Shown piece by piece: positions 25,115 to 39,200 of a stretch of 64,000 nt of DNA. Position numbers and translations under genes: made by a program. A model generated the notes under the pieces. That model was not told the DNA's origin. It made no database searches and worked only from the letters and a program-made list of their open reading frames with translations. The DNA is from Pipra filicauda. Lineage: Eukaryota > Chordata > Aves > Passeriformes > Pipridae. The first letter of the stretch is position 1; each line of letters opens with the position of its first letter. The stretch is from contig NW_024104508.1 in the NCBI RefSeq assembly GCF_003945595.2, forward strand, positions 372,001-436,000, read 5' to 3'.

Positions 25115-27036
25115 CCCTGTTCGAAAATAACAACGAATTACCTCAATTCTAAGAAGAGTTTCATCTCTTTACTTCATTATCAAGAGCAGGGAGAAAGACT
25201 GTTTCAGAGGTTGGCACCCTGCACAAATTTCCTCAAGTCTTGCTTGAGGAATAATAGTGCAGGAACAGTTAAAAGTTATCTTCTACATGTGTACAGGATC
25301 CTGCAGGAAAGCACATGAGGCTAGTCAGAAAATTCACCTTCTTAAAATCCTGCCAGGCAGGTAAGTATTAGATCTTATGAATAAGATGGCCAGTAGCAAA
25401 AATACTGCATTAAAAATTTACACACTAAAAACAAAGTTCTTGGGGTCTTGGGAGGTTGGGTTCTTATTTTTTTTCATTCCCCACCCCCCCAGCTCTGGTT
25501 AGCAGGATCAGTTCCATAGCTGTACAGGAAGCCTGGGGCAGATCTGGAAATAGGTTTCCTGCCTTGATATAGAGTTGCCAGACTATCTTCTCTCCTCTAA
25601 ATACATACAAAATGTGCTCAGAGGAAACAGGCCAACACAAAAAACTGATGAAAAAGTAGTTTTAGACCAGAAAAGGGTCTTTCTCAAACCTTTATACTTT
25701 GGTCTATTATTTCATGTCAATAAGGAAGATACAGAGACTCAAAATGTGTATTTAGGTGGGGGGACTGTTTGTTTTTAAAAGAATCTTTACTTTAAATGGT
25801 ATCTCAGCTGTTACTAAGCCCACCTGAAAATTAACATGCCATAGATTGATATTTTATATTCAAAATGTCCATTTTTTTTTCATTATGAGCACATGGTTCC
25901 CTTCCCCACACATACACAAAAAGTGTCACACTTGAGATTTATGCACTGCCATACAGATACAAAAAATGCAGCCCACTTACCACTGAAGCTCATATCATTT
26001 TAGGATGAGACTCAGCCAATTCAGCACTATCTAACTACAAGTTACTCAAAAAGTGAAGACTCCTTTCCCAGCTAACACAGTCACCCTGCCCTCTCAGGGG
26101 AAATATATCCCACCTTTACTGGAGACTTTTCTTTAAATTATATGATTCCTTATCTTTATGGCTCCTTCCCCTTTCATGATTGAGCTGAAAGGCTGCACAA
26201 CTAGCTTACATGTGATGATGTCTTATTTTTAAGAGGACTAATTTGAAGTGTAAAATAATCTCACTCTTGCAGACTTTTTCCCAAGTGGATACATTTCTAG
26301 TTTTAACATTAAATTTCTGCTACGTTGAGGGGTGAAGCTGTGTTTTTATTAGAAGCTCTTTTACTAACACTACAAAATCTTTACCACATCAAAGAAATGT
26401 TTCAGTACAACCTATAAATTACATGTGCAATTACTTTATTACTGTATTGTAAGTCACTTTCTCACACCACAAACCTGCGCTTCTTACAAAACGGAAATGC
26501 AAAGTTAGATTTCTAACCTACTAAAAGCAACCTCACATATATATTTAAAAAATACTTACGTGATTAACAAAACTCCACAGAATCACCCTGACAGACAGTT
26601 TAGATTTTTGACCTCTGACTTAATGAAAGTAAATATTTGCAGAGAGAAGATGGGTTATCAGACTGTTTCATGTATAAACTCAGGCCAGTTTCTTTGTAAG
26701 AATGCTACTGGACCCCCAGATTTGTCTTTTTCCATCACAAATGTGCATTTTAAGAGTTAAACCTCCTACCAGAAAGAATATCTTGATGTAAAGTCTTAAT
26801 ATATACTCAGAGTATCATAAAACCTTTCAGTAGTAGTTACAAATGTCTACAGTGAGAATGGAATGGGGGAAAAAAGGGAACATCAGTGTACATAAAAAAA
26901 ATTCACCATTTTTGGTTTAGAGATTTAGAGATTATAAATAAACCAACAAAAAAGGAAATTTTAATATTTTTTTCTTGCATTAAAAAATAAACACACAAAT
27001 GTTATCTATCCTGGCGCAATCTACTCAGTATGTCGT

Positions 27037-27055
27037 AAAAAAAAAAAAAAAAAAA
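27037..27055 (+). repeat. Poly(A) run of 19
   Basis: Nineteen consecutive A follow 'tatgtcgt', with an AATAAA at 26987-26992 about 45 bases upstream. This could be the tail of a retroposed transcript, but the preceding sequence is not recognisable and no target-site duplication was found. Confidence 0.85.
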
Positions 27056-30000
27056 GACAAGCCAGCTGGGTTTTGAGCCCATTCTCACTGGGGCCCTTTT
27101 TCGTTGCCAGAACAGTGTAAAGCAGTCTCTCTGCCAAAGAAATGAAGCCCACATGAATGCACAGAGGAGCACAGTGATTCTATAGTCGCAGCTATTAGGA
27201 GAAATCCAGAACAGGATGTAGGAAAACTGAATCGAAGGAGACAGAAGCCACATCTGGATAAAAGATTAAATGTAAGTGTGCTATACACATAGAGGATAGA
27301 AAAATAAAATTACTGTGACCTAAAGTGAGACATATCACAGTGATGACACAAAGAATAAACAGCAGCACTATGAGCTATCTTTGCTTACCAAGCAAGGAAT
27401 GAAACTTTATGAAAAATTATCATTTAAAATGATCATAATGCTGGGATACAAAACCAGCACATTTGCAGACTGGTATTTCTAATCTTTACTTAATGTCTGC
27501 AGTAGTGATTGTATAAAATAAACCACTAAAAATTCCTAGCCAAGCAAAAAGCCTGATAATTTAACTTCCTGGCTTGGCTTCCAAAGACTAATGCAAAGTT
27601 TAGTAGCTGCACAGTCAAATAAATCTTTCGACTACAGCTTTCTTTTTTCGAGAAAATGGTAAATATGGTATTTTCTATATTATATACCAGAACTACAGTC
27701 ACAACCCAAGAATGTAGATCTTTCAACCATTCATTACAGAAAATATTGCTTGAGGGGAACTGCTTTAAACTGATTTATGTGGTAGACACCCCAGTCAAAT
27801 TGGACAATGTGGCAGATGGTAATGGATTTATGCATATTTATGTAGCATGTATTTACTTGTCGACTTTGTTATCCATCTTTTGCCCCTTCCAAAAGTAGAT
27901 GGCAATTTATAACAACTATGATGCTGTGACTGGCTGACACTCCCTTTGCAGCCCTTTCCTCTGGACAGGCTAAAAAGCAGCATCCTTTGTGCAGCTATTT
28001 TAATTGTTTTACAGTTTTATTACAAAACATCCTGTCTGTTACACTTGCTTCCTGAGGCTATCATAACAATGTTAGTTACCACCGTTTAAATCTGCCTCAG
28101 GGTATCTGTTTTTACAGTTACAATTAAAGTCAGTAAGTAGTTCACCAACATGTTAACATTAATTTGTCTTTTAATTTATTTGACCTTTTAAACTAAGCAA
28201 GGAACTCACTGAGGATGCACAAAGTTCAATTGCTATATGTTTTTTCAATAACGTATATTTGATTTTTTGTTCTTTTCCACCAAAACATCCAAGTCTTCAG
28301 TTGCAAGTGCTTTTATTTATTCTAAGTCACTTCAGAAAAGGCAAAATATATTCATTATATTGCATTTAATACGCGTGTCTTACACAATACTAATGCATAC
28401 ACCGCCCTTACAATCTTTAAAGTTCATAACAAAGTAACCGAGCAATCTGAGAACAGTTTCTAAAACCTTGATGCACTAAAACTGCTATACGCTTACACGT
28501 CCTTACATTACCAAGGATTGTTTACAGAACACATCAGAAGCGATGCCAAAACAAAACCCACGATGATCCAAATAATCAGAAAGCAACAAACTGCTTAAGT
28601 TTTGATACCATTTGCTCCTGCAGACACAGCAAAATGTAAAAAAAAAAAAAAGGTGTTATCAATAATTTTGGATGCCCTTTGTTCTCATTTAAAATGCAGT
28701 CCTACATCTCTGTGCCTTATATTCATATATAAATCTGATGCAAAAATACCCAGAGACACATTTCAATATTTAGGATAACTTAAATATGCAAATACGTAAA
28801 AAAATAAGTTGTTATAAATAAATGTAGTTTTATATTGATCACTTATTAACCTAAAGTATAAGCCTCCCAAGTTGCAGGGAGAACCTCCAGGCAGTTTTAA
28901 GAGTACTTTGACTAAGTCACTTTTAAGCTAACTCTAAGCTATGCTGGTGCAACTTCTCCACATTTTTGATAATGTGCCTTTTGCCTATGAGCATCATGAG
29001 CTGTGAGTGTATCTAAAACCCTGATAGGAGAAGGGTACCACTCACACCAAGAGCGTTCCCTGGTAAATTAGGCGTGGGGGGATGGTGAGGAAAGACTCAT
29101 CAAATGGCCATTTACTGTCAGAGCCATTCGAGCTCAAGCAAGAGGCAGTAGAGAGAAGAGAGAGAGGGAGGGAAGGTTGGGCAGAAAAAAAACTGAAAAA
29201 GGGAAAAGATTAAATGAAAACAGACACTACAGCTAATAAAAAAATAAATCCCTATTAAAAAGAAGAGTATTCATTCACTCCTTCCTGGTTGAATAAAGCC
29301 TTTGACTCCTTTTCTCACAAACCTCCCCCATGACAACCAAAGCTTCAAACTGTCACTGCCATCTTCCTTCCAAGTTCCCAAACCTCTCTCAGCTGCAAAA
29401 GCCCTTACTCAGCTGTGCTCCTGAGCACCTACAACCTCCAGCCTTCATCCTTCTGCAACCAAGTCATCACCAATTAACACAAATATTTGCACAAAAAAGA
29501 CAACAAAACCTCAAAAAATAGTTTATTTCTAGGTGAGGGGAAAATATGGATATATTAAAATACAAGGGATTTTCAAAATATTTAATTTTGGCATCTACAG
29601 TAGAATCCATTTTGCATCTATTTGGTTTGATTTTAGCATCTGATAGTGCATACTGCCCTTACAGATACACAATGCAATTAAAACAAAACAAACACACAAA
29701 TGAAAAAATAAAATAAAACAAAACCAAAATAACCAAGCCAACCCAGGACAGTTATGTATCTTTTTGTTTCCCTGTGCTGCCAGCAGAACAACCAAGCTGC
29801 CACGGGATTTAGTGCAGTGAGCTGTGGAAATAAGAAATCAGGCTGTGCCTCACCTAAGCACTGAGGCCACACAATATGAAGAAAAATGCTACAGTTGGAA
29901 GTGGTTGTCGGTCAATTACTCACCCTTTAAAATCCTATTATCTTCCAATTCTGCCCAGGAAAAAAAAGCACTGCTGAACACAGAAAGGCAGAACAAACAC

Positions 30001-30835
30001 TATCTTTTTAACCAAATGTGTCCAAAAGAGGTTGTCTCTCCATATGCTGCCAGTCACCCAGCTGAAAGGCTTGGTTCTGACTAGGTGGCTCACAGCACCA
30101 AGCGAAGTTAATGGCATTTTAAGAAGAGAGGTGTATGTGGCAATATTTGACTTAAGGCTGTTTAGCATGTTGTGGCTACAGAACAAGCAACAGAGAAGAG
30201 TTCTAGATAAAGCAGATAAAAGGAATGCAAAACCAAGCCAAAAGAAAGGCTAATACCTGCCAGGTAAAATGCAAAACTATGTGTCAAGAAGAATATTCAG
30301 TAATGAGGCAGCAAGATAGATTAAAAATATATTTCTAGCAGTGTGTAGGATCAGTGCTTTTGCCATTACAAAAACCTGCTTGAGTGCACCCACATCAGTG
30401 TACCCCTTTCACCCTGATAAGGACATAAATTATAATAGAGTGAGATTTATCAGATGTCATTCTGTGCAGGAACAGGATGGAAAGAATAAAAATTTGTTCT
30501 GGTTTAAAAAGGTTTTTTTTATAAGTTGACCATTGATATGATATTTATCCCACAGTCTGAACTCCAAAGATCTTCATAACATCCCTCCCTGTCCTCACAC
30601 TTATATCTTGATAACAAAAACATTTAACATAATTAAGACCGGGCCACTGCCCTATGGAGATGAGACTGCATCACGTACAAGCTGAAGGGAAACAAAGGAG
30701 ACTATGGGATCGTGCACAGCTCTCCATAGCTCGCCGGTCCCCAGGACCATGAGAGAAGGAAAAACACTGTGAAAAGGTGTGTGGTTAAAGCTTCTCTGGC
30801 AATAACAGCGAGAGGGATTATTTCCCAGGGACGGA

Positions 30836-30854
30836 AGCCCTCTGCTGGTCAGCG
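30836..30854 (-). promoter_or_regulatory. CTCF-like binding motif, minus orientation
   Basis: The plus strand reads 'gccctctgctggtc'; its reverse complement, 'gaccagcagagggc', matches the CTCF core well, including CCAGCAGAGGGC. The next bases deviate from the preferred GC. It sits in a CpG-bearing patch (30640-30860). It faces the plus-oriented motif at 16241-16260, the convergent arrangement typical of loop anchors. Confidence 0.45.
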
Positions 30855-31588
30855 CTTTTTCTAAGATGATTTACAGCAACTAAATGCACACAGGTTTTAA
30901 TTTTCCCCTGGTTTTCCTACGAAAGTAGAGCCATGAATAAGAAATGCGAGAATGCATTTCACTTTCCTTTTGAGGAAAAATCGGCCAAGAAGATTACAGC
31001 AATCAAATCTTTTTAATTCTTATTAACTGGGTAACTTTTTTTTGTTATTTCAAAAAATGTTGTCCACCCCATAGTTAAATATGTAATCACTTTTAAAAGA
31101 TCTTAATGACTTAAACAGTGCTGACATCACATATACACTCAGCACCTCTTTCACTGTCCATGCAAAAAGGACAAGAACTGTTCAAATAAACCATGTTACC
31201 AAGATAAGTACTCAGTCCTGCAATTTGTTCTCCAGCACAGGTATTTAATATTTAAATGCATTAAATTTTTCAAAAATTTAAATATTTAATATTGCTATTA
31301 CACATTTGAATTGTATTTTAGGTTTCCAAAATTATGTTTAAGCATAAAAGAATGCATTATCTCACCTTCCGATGAAACGAGAATATTGGTCTTTGAAGCA
31401 AATCAAATCTATTTTTGGCTCTGACTATGAGCAGGCTTGGTAGCTGTGGTATTGAAATTGGTTAATTGTATTTTTGGGGATAATTGTATTTTTGGTACCT
31501 GTTCATGAGTGGAATTATTTTCCTTGGAGGGATAGGTAAGTAACAATGTTCTAGACCCACCACTCAAGTTCAACAGAAAGAATTAATT

Positions 31589-31611
31589 CTTGATTTCTGC
31601 AAGAAATCAAG
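31589..31611. other. Perfect 10-bp inverted repeat, 3-base loop
   Basis: 'cttgatttct' and 'agaaatcaag' are exact reverse complements separated by 'gca'. Flanking bases allow one or two more wobble pairs. It is too short to be a microRNA precursor by itself. Confidence 0.8.
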
Positions 31612-33272
31612 GGCTGGTTCCAGCCAAAAAAAGAGCCTCTATAGGCAAGTCAGTCTTTGGATACCCAGATTTTATCATGCAAACAAGTACACAAACACAT
31701 AATTCCTTGTCTCAACACCATCCTACAGCTGTAATTATTTATTTATTATTATTACCGAGATGCCAGGGGACTTCAGTCAAGAATCAGACTTTACAGTCTA
31801 GTGCTTCATTCAAGCACTAACAGTAAAGGTTGATCCTCCATCCATATCATTTCTACCGCAAATTCAGCATATAGGATATAAAAAACCTCTGAAAAAAAGT
31901 AAAATTATCGTCTTCACACACCTTAGTCCAAAGCTCTTGGTCCACAATTTTGCAGTTCAGTGCATTTATGCTTGGTATCTTTAAATCTATCCAGAATAAA
32001 GAGATGGATGAAGATACATAAATAAAAGACATCAAATCATGTGCAATCCTACATATACAAATTTTGCTATGTGGTGGAAGCAGTATATTTCTAAATCTGT
32101 ACCAACAACCAAACAGTAAATCAAAGCAATACAGCCCATCTACCAAAAAACTCCCTGCTATCAAGATATCCCTAAAAGCTATTTTACAATCCAGTATGGC
32201 AGGATTCTTAAAAATTAAGCTAATGATATTATAAATTATTTACAGATTAATCCTTCTGACAAAAAAGGTGGTGACCAGCATAGCACCACTTCTGCACCTG
32301 TGTAACCCTAAGCAGCTGGTCAATACCAGACTGGTCATTGCTTGGTTGCCAATGTATATTTTGTATGCTAGTCTAAAAACCACATTTATGTACTATGAGT
32401 GAGCAAACCGGAATGTTTATCCAAGCAGCTCAAAAATTCATGGGTACCAAAATTTGCCCATGTATCCAAGTTTAGCTAGCAGCTGAATCATTTTCCATGG
32501 AAGAAATAAGTGAATGCAAACACAAGGAGGTTCTCCTACAGGAAATCCAGTAGTCTGGCCTCAAGATCTGAATGACCTACAATAAGACTCCCAGGTCACC
32601 GGTCTTCTTTAGAAATTATTACAGCAGCATCCAATAGCCTCATTCACGTGCACTGAATTCAAGTTGCTGATACCTTAAATCTGTTATTTTCTTATTTCTT
32701 AGCATCTAACGTTATACCCCAGGCAACAACGCTCTCCTGAGTGATTTTCTAGAATTTTTTTCAATGATAAACAGACTTTCTATTAAATTATATTACATTG
32801 ACAACTACTCAGGTCAACAGGAGGATTGATTCTTCAGGCTCAACACACAGTCTTTTATTAGGTGATTGCTGGGTTGCTGTCCTTCAGACCACAACCAGAC
32901 AAGAAGGAAACTGCTCTATCTCCTCTCAGGACAGGAACAGAAGTTATAGGTGTCAACCTAAGATACTGGCAGGAATTTGCTCCAGCAGACACAAACTCTT
33001 TCTGCCTATTCAGTCCAGGCTTCCTGCTTCTCCTTTCCACTGATCCCCTCGGGTGCTGCTGTCCTCCATGTGCTAGATAAGGAAATGGGCATTAAAGGCC
33101 CATTAAATAAAAGGCATCGCATCCACACAGAGTGTGGCCTTACAGAAATGGGGATTTTTGGCCAGTCTGTGTAAAGACATAATTTTAAAACACCATTTTT
33201 GAAAGGAAAAAAAAGATAATAATAATCATATGACAAATCACATCCTCTGGAAAGTAACTTGTACCATGTCAT

Positions 33273-33297
33273 ATTCTCTCATGTATAATGAGAGAAT
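33273..33297. other. Perfect 10-bp inverted repeat, 5-base loop
   Basis: 'attctctcat' and 'atgagagaat' are exact reverse complements around the loop 'gtata'. No surrounding extension of the stem is visible. Confidence 0.8.
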
Positions 33298-36200
33298 GTA
33301 TGTATAATAATACATAGCTAACAAATGAGCTTAAAACTGTAATTGCAATTACAACAACATGTTAATACTTAAAACTCTTTTAACAGTGCTCATCATTTGA
33401 TAGTTCTGACAAAGTACTTTCTGGATGTATTACAAACATCTTGTACTGGCTTACAAAAAGTAAAGCACACCTCAAAGATTCAAGTTCTATGAAAACTAGC
33501 AGAAAACATTTCTATTTAATTTTGAAGATTTAAGATAAGACCGATGTTTCCACTTACATTAAAACAACTATTACGAGAACAAAAATACAGGTTTTAAAGC
33601 ATGGAGAAGACTGAACATCTGCTAGCCAAGCTCTTGGCAGAACACTTACAAAGGGTGGACGTTATTTTTAATAAATTGCCATAACTCTTAGTCAAAAATA
33701 TATTATGAAGCAAGTGTACAGTATTTAACCAATATTTCAGCAAAGCAAACTTCCCTGAAAGAGGGAAACTGAGAGCAGCATGCCAAACATGTAGCATCAA
33801 ACCTGTAGACAACCAACTCTAGGACTGATTCTTCAGCCCACCTTGCTCCTCATGCAGTTGCATTAACTTCAGGAGACTTTTAAAGGAGCGAGACATCCTT
33901 CCATGTCAGTATGGGTGGCACAACCTGTGCCTGCAAAGCACAGACTACCCAAAGCCCCACATGTTAAAGGGCATGTGATATATTAATAATATTAAATCGA
34001 TACAGTATTAACATTTAACTGTGTTTAAGCAGTAGATGTCAAAGAGCATGCATTAGCCCCGGGCACTGGGGCACCTGGAGAAAGGCATGATTTGTGGTGA
34101 CCCTGTAGAGCTGCAGTGAGAGCATTAAACCACAGGGATCAGGATCAACCTCAATGAGCTTCACAACAAGCACTAAGGGTAAGGCTGAGGAAAGGTGACA
34201 CACATATATGCACAGGTGGAAATAAAGGATTTCATTCAATGGAGTGACTCACATTGAACGAACTAAGGACCAAAGGAGGAATAAAGCATAGATCCAATCT
34301 GAAACAAATCAATGTAACTGAACATTATTCCCTGCAATGTAGAACAAATGCTGCCAGAATAACACAACAAAATATAAATACCTTTGAACAAAAAGGGAAA
34401 TTTAATCAAAAAGAAAATCACGTCAAACATCATTTAAAAAAAAAAAATCAGTGCAATTGACAGCCTGAGACATATCTCTAATTAAATTAAATATCAATAA
34501 TTAAATTAATAATTAAGGGAGCCTAGGTATACCACAGCACCTTGCCAGCACTGAGGTGGTACAGGTCAGGCAGGGTACCATACTACAGATTGCAGCAAAA
34601 CACAGCCCAGTCCCGTCCTGCACAGTAGCACCGATGCCACCCACAGACCTCTGGTTCAGGTTACTGCTGCTGCTATTTAAAGGTTCTTTTATACTGCCAA
34701 GAAGCATAAAGAGTCTTTACATTAAACAGGAGTAAAAGCCACAAGTATTAATAAGGCTAGCAGGACTTAACAGTGCCAGAGCAACACAGGTTTACTATCA
34801 TTCCATCAAAGTCATTAAGGAATTAGAATTTTTGATTGCTTCAAGGCTCCCTTATATCTGATAGAGCATTATACAGTCTGAGAGTATCTTAAAATCTGTA
34901 ATACTGCATCCAGAGTAACTGGAGGGCAAGTCGTGTGGATTTAAAAAAAGATACTAACTTCAATTTTAAAATTAACAAATGATACCTTGGAGATTTTGCT
35001 CATATCTGAAGTGCAGCACCGGGAAAGTGTGGTTTTATTTGTAGCAAGGGTAATAAGAGACAAACATATGAATATTGATGATATTGTATTGTATCTTTTT
35101 TTTGAGCCATAATTTAGCAATGTGCTGCCCTGTATTTATCCCTCTGGAGTCTGGCTCCCATGCCTACAAAATTCAGTTTAACTCAGGTGGCAAAGGTCAA
35201 TGCTTGCACGTGCTAGTATTTCAAAGCCTGACATTGATTCCACAGGAATGGTGAAAAGGTTTAAAAAAAAAGTGAAGTAAGAATGGTGCGCGGCAACTTA
35301 ATTATGAAGCTATAGTGCATCAGATTTCTCTGGACATACCCTATTTTCCCCATAGATATTTGAAGCAGGTAAAAAAAAAAAAAGAAATGATCTGTTGAGG
35401 CTCCAATGATGCTTTAAGTTAGCACAAAGTTGAAAGATAGTAATGAAATAACTAAACCCACGTGAACTCATCTCCTTACTTAAATACTTAAAGTAAAGCT
35501 ATTTATATTAAGACACCTCTGAGCTGCACCACTCAGTCCTCTCATGGTCTCACTCTAGCAAACTATTTTTCCCGCATAGGTGAAAGGAAAAGAGGGCTAA
35601 AGGAAGAGGGAAAAAATGAAGACAAGCAGGCCAGTGTTAACACAGCAGTATGTAAGGGTACCTGATTTGAGAGTTCACAACTTATTTTGTTCTGTATTCT
35701 GACAATTCTCCTTTCTTTCTTTTTTCTTTCCTTCAGTCTTCATTAAGACAACATGAATTCATTTCCTCCTCCTTCTTTCTCAATTCCTTTACCTGCATAT
35801 CCATCTATATCTCTTTTACTTCTTCCCTTTGGTTTCTCTCCTATTCCCTCTCTTTGTGAATATTTCTAAGTCAACGTATTTTAAATTTTAATTTAAAAAT
35901 TGCATCTTCATTTCATGACTGCTCTTACCACCACTCAAATAAACCACCAGAATACATTGAATATACTGCTGTACCAAAATAAATATTTCTTTCAGGGAAG
36001 AAGCAGCTTTGAGGGCACTGGCAGTCCTGTTGGAGACAGGATGGCAGTATTACAGCACAGCTAATTAAGTACCTTTTCCTTCAAATTCCATATGGACTCT
36101 GCTTTCACCATGCTTAAGTAAGACTCATCACGGCAATTATCTTCTGGACTATGAACAATATTGAAGTGTAGCACATAATATTTATATAAAAGCACATTAC

Positions 36201-39200
36201 AAATTGATCCTGAGGGCGGGAACAGTAATTTTGCTGTCTACACAAACTATCTTTAAGTGCAGTTAAGAAATCATTTCACAGGCTCAAACTATATAATAAA
36301 ATGAAGGTAATAAGCATGACTGAGACACAGAGGGAACAAATTATCTTCTGGCAATATACTCTACAATTGTGACTGGATAAAACTGCTAATCTACAGCTGA
36401 GCAGAAAATGTATAATCTGAAGGGATTTCTTCGCTCAGAATGAAACAATCTGCTATCCTTTGATAACACAGTAAGAACTTTCAGCATTACACAAATTACT
36501 GAAAACAGCACAATAGAACACAAGTCCAACAGAAAAAGAACTTACTCAGTATCTTCAGCATTAAAAAATTGTTTTAGTTGACTAGAGAATACAAGCTAAT
36601 AAACATCTGGTATCATGAAGCTCTGCTCACACATACCTTTCTGCTGATACAAGAATCCAAAGCTTTTTTCCAATTGCTCCCTCCTGTCTTACTGGTACTA
36701 GCCATCTAAGATATTACATTGAATTAATGTAAAATCAAAAAAAGATTTTTATATGAAACAGGTACTCAAATTTCACTTACAAACTACAGGTGCTTTTCCA
36801 CGTGAAATTAAATGATACTCATCTTTCACAAAGTACCTGAGATATAACTACGGAGAGTAATCCTTCAACACAATTATTATTAATTGCTTCTTGTGATTCC
36901 ATTTTCCAAACATGTTCTGACACAAAATACAGAAAGTAGTGTAGGTCAGGTCTTAAAACTGAAAGCCAAAAGCAATACCATAATTTAACAAACAACTAAA
37001 TACATTAAATTAGAAATATCTTTCTAGGCTTGAGAAGACAAGCAACATAAACCAATTTAGTTTGTGTTGAAGGTCTCTGCACACAAGAGGAAAATAGAGT
37101 ATATCGCTGTTTCCAGCATAGAAATTACAGCCACAGCCATTAGAACTGTAAATTCCCCCATTTAAAGTCCCACAGAGAACCCATACACAAACACAGAAAC
37201 ACCCTTCTAAAAGCAGGGTGGATTTTTCAGTTTCTCCCCAGACTACATCGATATGCTCCTCGCAGATGTGGACACTGCACTTCACAGGCAAGGTACAAAC
37301 ATCAAACTGGGCTGCTGCAGACTTCAGGCACTGATTTCAGTGGAAGACAGCCACATCTTGCTGAGGGGAAAACAGGCCAAGCAATTAAATATGCATTAGC
37401 ATTAAAGCTAAATGTACAGAAATAGCTTACAGACATAATTTTGTCTCACCAGCTCGGCATGCATAACCTGCATACATATTCCATTTTTAACTATGAAGAC
37501 AAAACCTCAGTATAATATACTATCTGTGACACTAACTTTACCATTGTATGCATCATTGAGTCTTGGAGCAATAAAAAATAATACGACAGCATTAGCAGAA
37601 GTTAGGTTTTGGTTTTTGCCTATTTTATACAAGAAACTTGTACAAAGTATAATTGACTTCACAGATAATACCTGTCCAATTAACATTAATGAAATGTATC
37701 TTACAAAATTCCTTCCTTGATGCTTAAGCCTTCAGTTTACAGCTCTGACCTTCCAACTATTTCTTTTTTTTCCTTTATTTTTTTCTTTCACGTTAATTCC
37801 TAATAATATAATTCATAATAAGATAAATTCATAATAACATGTCTGTGAGCTATTCCACCTAAGAGCAACATTCACAAAAAAAAAAGTGCAGAAACATCCA
37901 GCTACAGCTACATATTTAATGTTTACTTCCAACAGCAAAATGAGGCTATCTGCATCCCACATTTCATAATATTTTATAATGAATCCCTGGTACATCCACA
38001 GGTACGAAAAGGAAATTATTTTCTGCACTATGGCAGCCCAAAATAGTCTGCCAAGCCCTTCAAAGTGTCAGCAACTTCTTATAGAGTGATAAAGACAACA
38101 GATAGCCCTACTAAGCTGCTAACATCTGCTCAAAACCCACAGCTTCTCTTTTCTTCTTCCAGCACTTACCCAAGCTAGCATGCACTTGTATAAGTCTTTA
38201 AAGCACTGAACATTTAAGCATGTCACAATCCTATGATGTCTCATTTATATAATTAGTACTAACATATGGCCCACAATCAGTGTGGGAAATCTAAAATATT
38301 CTTTGGGAAGCTGTCAAATCTAAAGGGATATATTTTTCACTAAGTGAAAAGAATTAAATATGCAAATCCTGCTTACAATAGGGATAGAAAGGAAATAGAA
38401 ATCTAGCCCAAAAGGCACACTTGTTCATTGCATCAAACGTGGGTTATTATGCTCTATACCTGTCAGTGCCAGTTCAAATCAGAATATACAGCGACATGCA
38501 GAGAGAAGCTCTGCAGCCACCAGGATTTTAGCAGTGCTGTGGAAAACCATACGGAAGATAAAAGCAAAATCCACTGTGAAATGCCAGTTATAGTTAATGC
38601 ACTGTTCTGAATATGGATTCATGGAAGATTGCATTAAGCCACATCCTTTTCAGAACTTCAGCTGTCCCCTGGACAGGGACACCTCTGTAATATCCGCTGC
38701 AATTAAAACACCACAGACCACATTCATGCAAGCTAACCCCAGTTCTTCCTTGAGACGAAAGCCCAACAACCCTAAAAACAACTGGGCTAAGATTTAATTC
38801 TCCTTCACTTGTTTCCAACTAGGAAGGCTGCATCTGTTTCAAACGAGGTACCATTATGAGCAGTGACTGTAGGCATCCCCCCTCCCACCATGGGGTATGA
38901 CCAATTCAGAGAGAATCAGAGCTAGCATCCATGTATTGGCAAGAGGTTATCTCACTCCCCTGAGATAAGCCTTCAGGATCAACAGTTGTGCCTGTTACTT
39001 ATTAATGAATTATTAATTAATTAGTTGTACAGATCTAGATGAAACACTATTGGAAATGCACAGAAGAGCTCCCAGTGTCAACAGCAAACTGAGCGTCAGG
39101 AGAGTTTCCACAGCATCCAAGAATTCAATTTCCCTCGGAAGTTTAACTGGCTTTCCCACAGATCAAAGGAAGTGGAATAGACTGGCATGTGTGGAACAGC

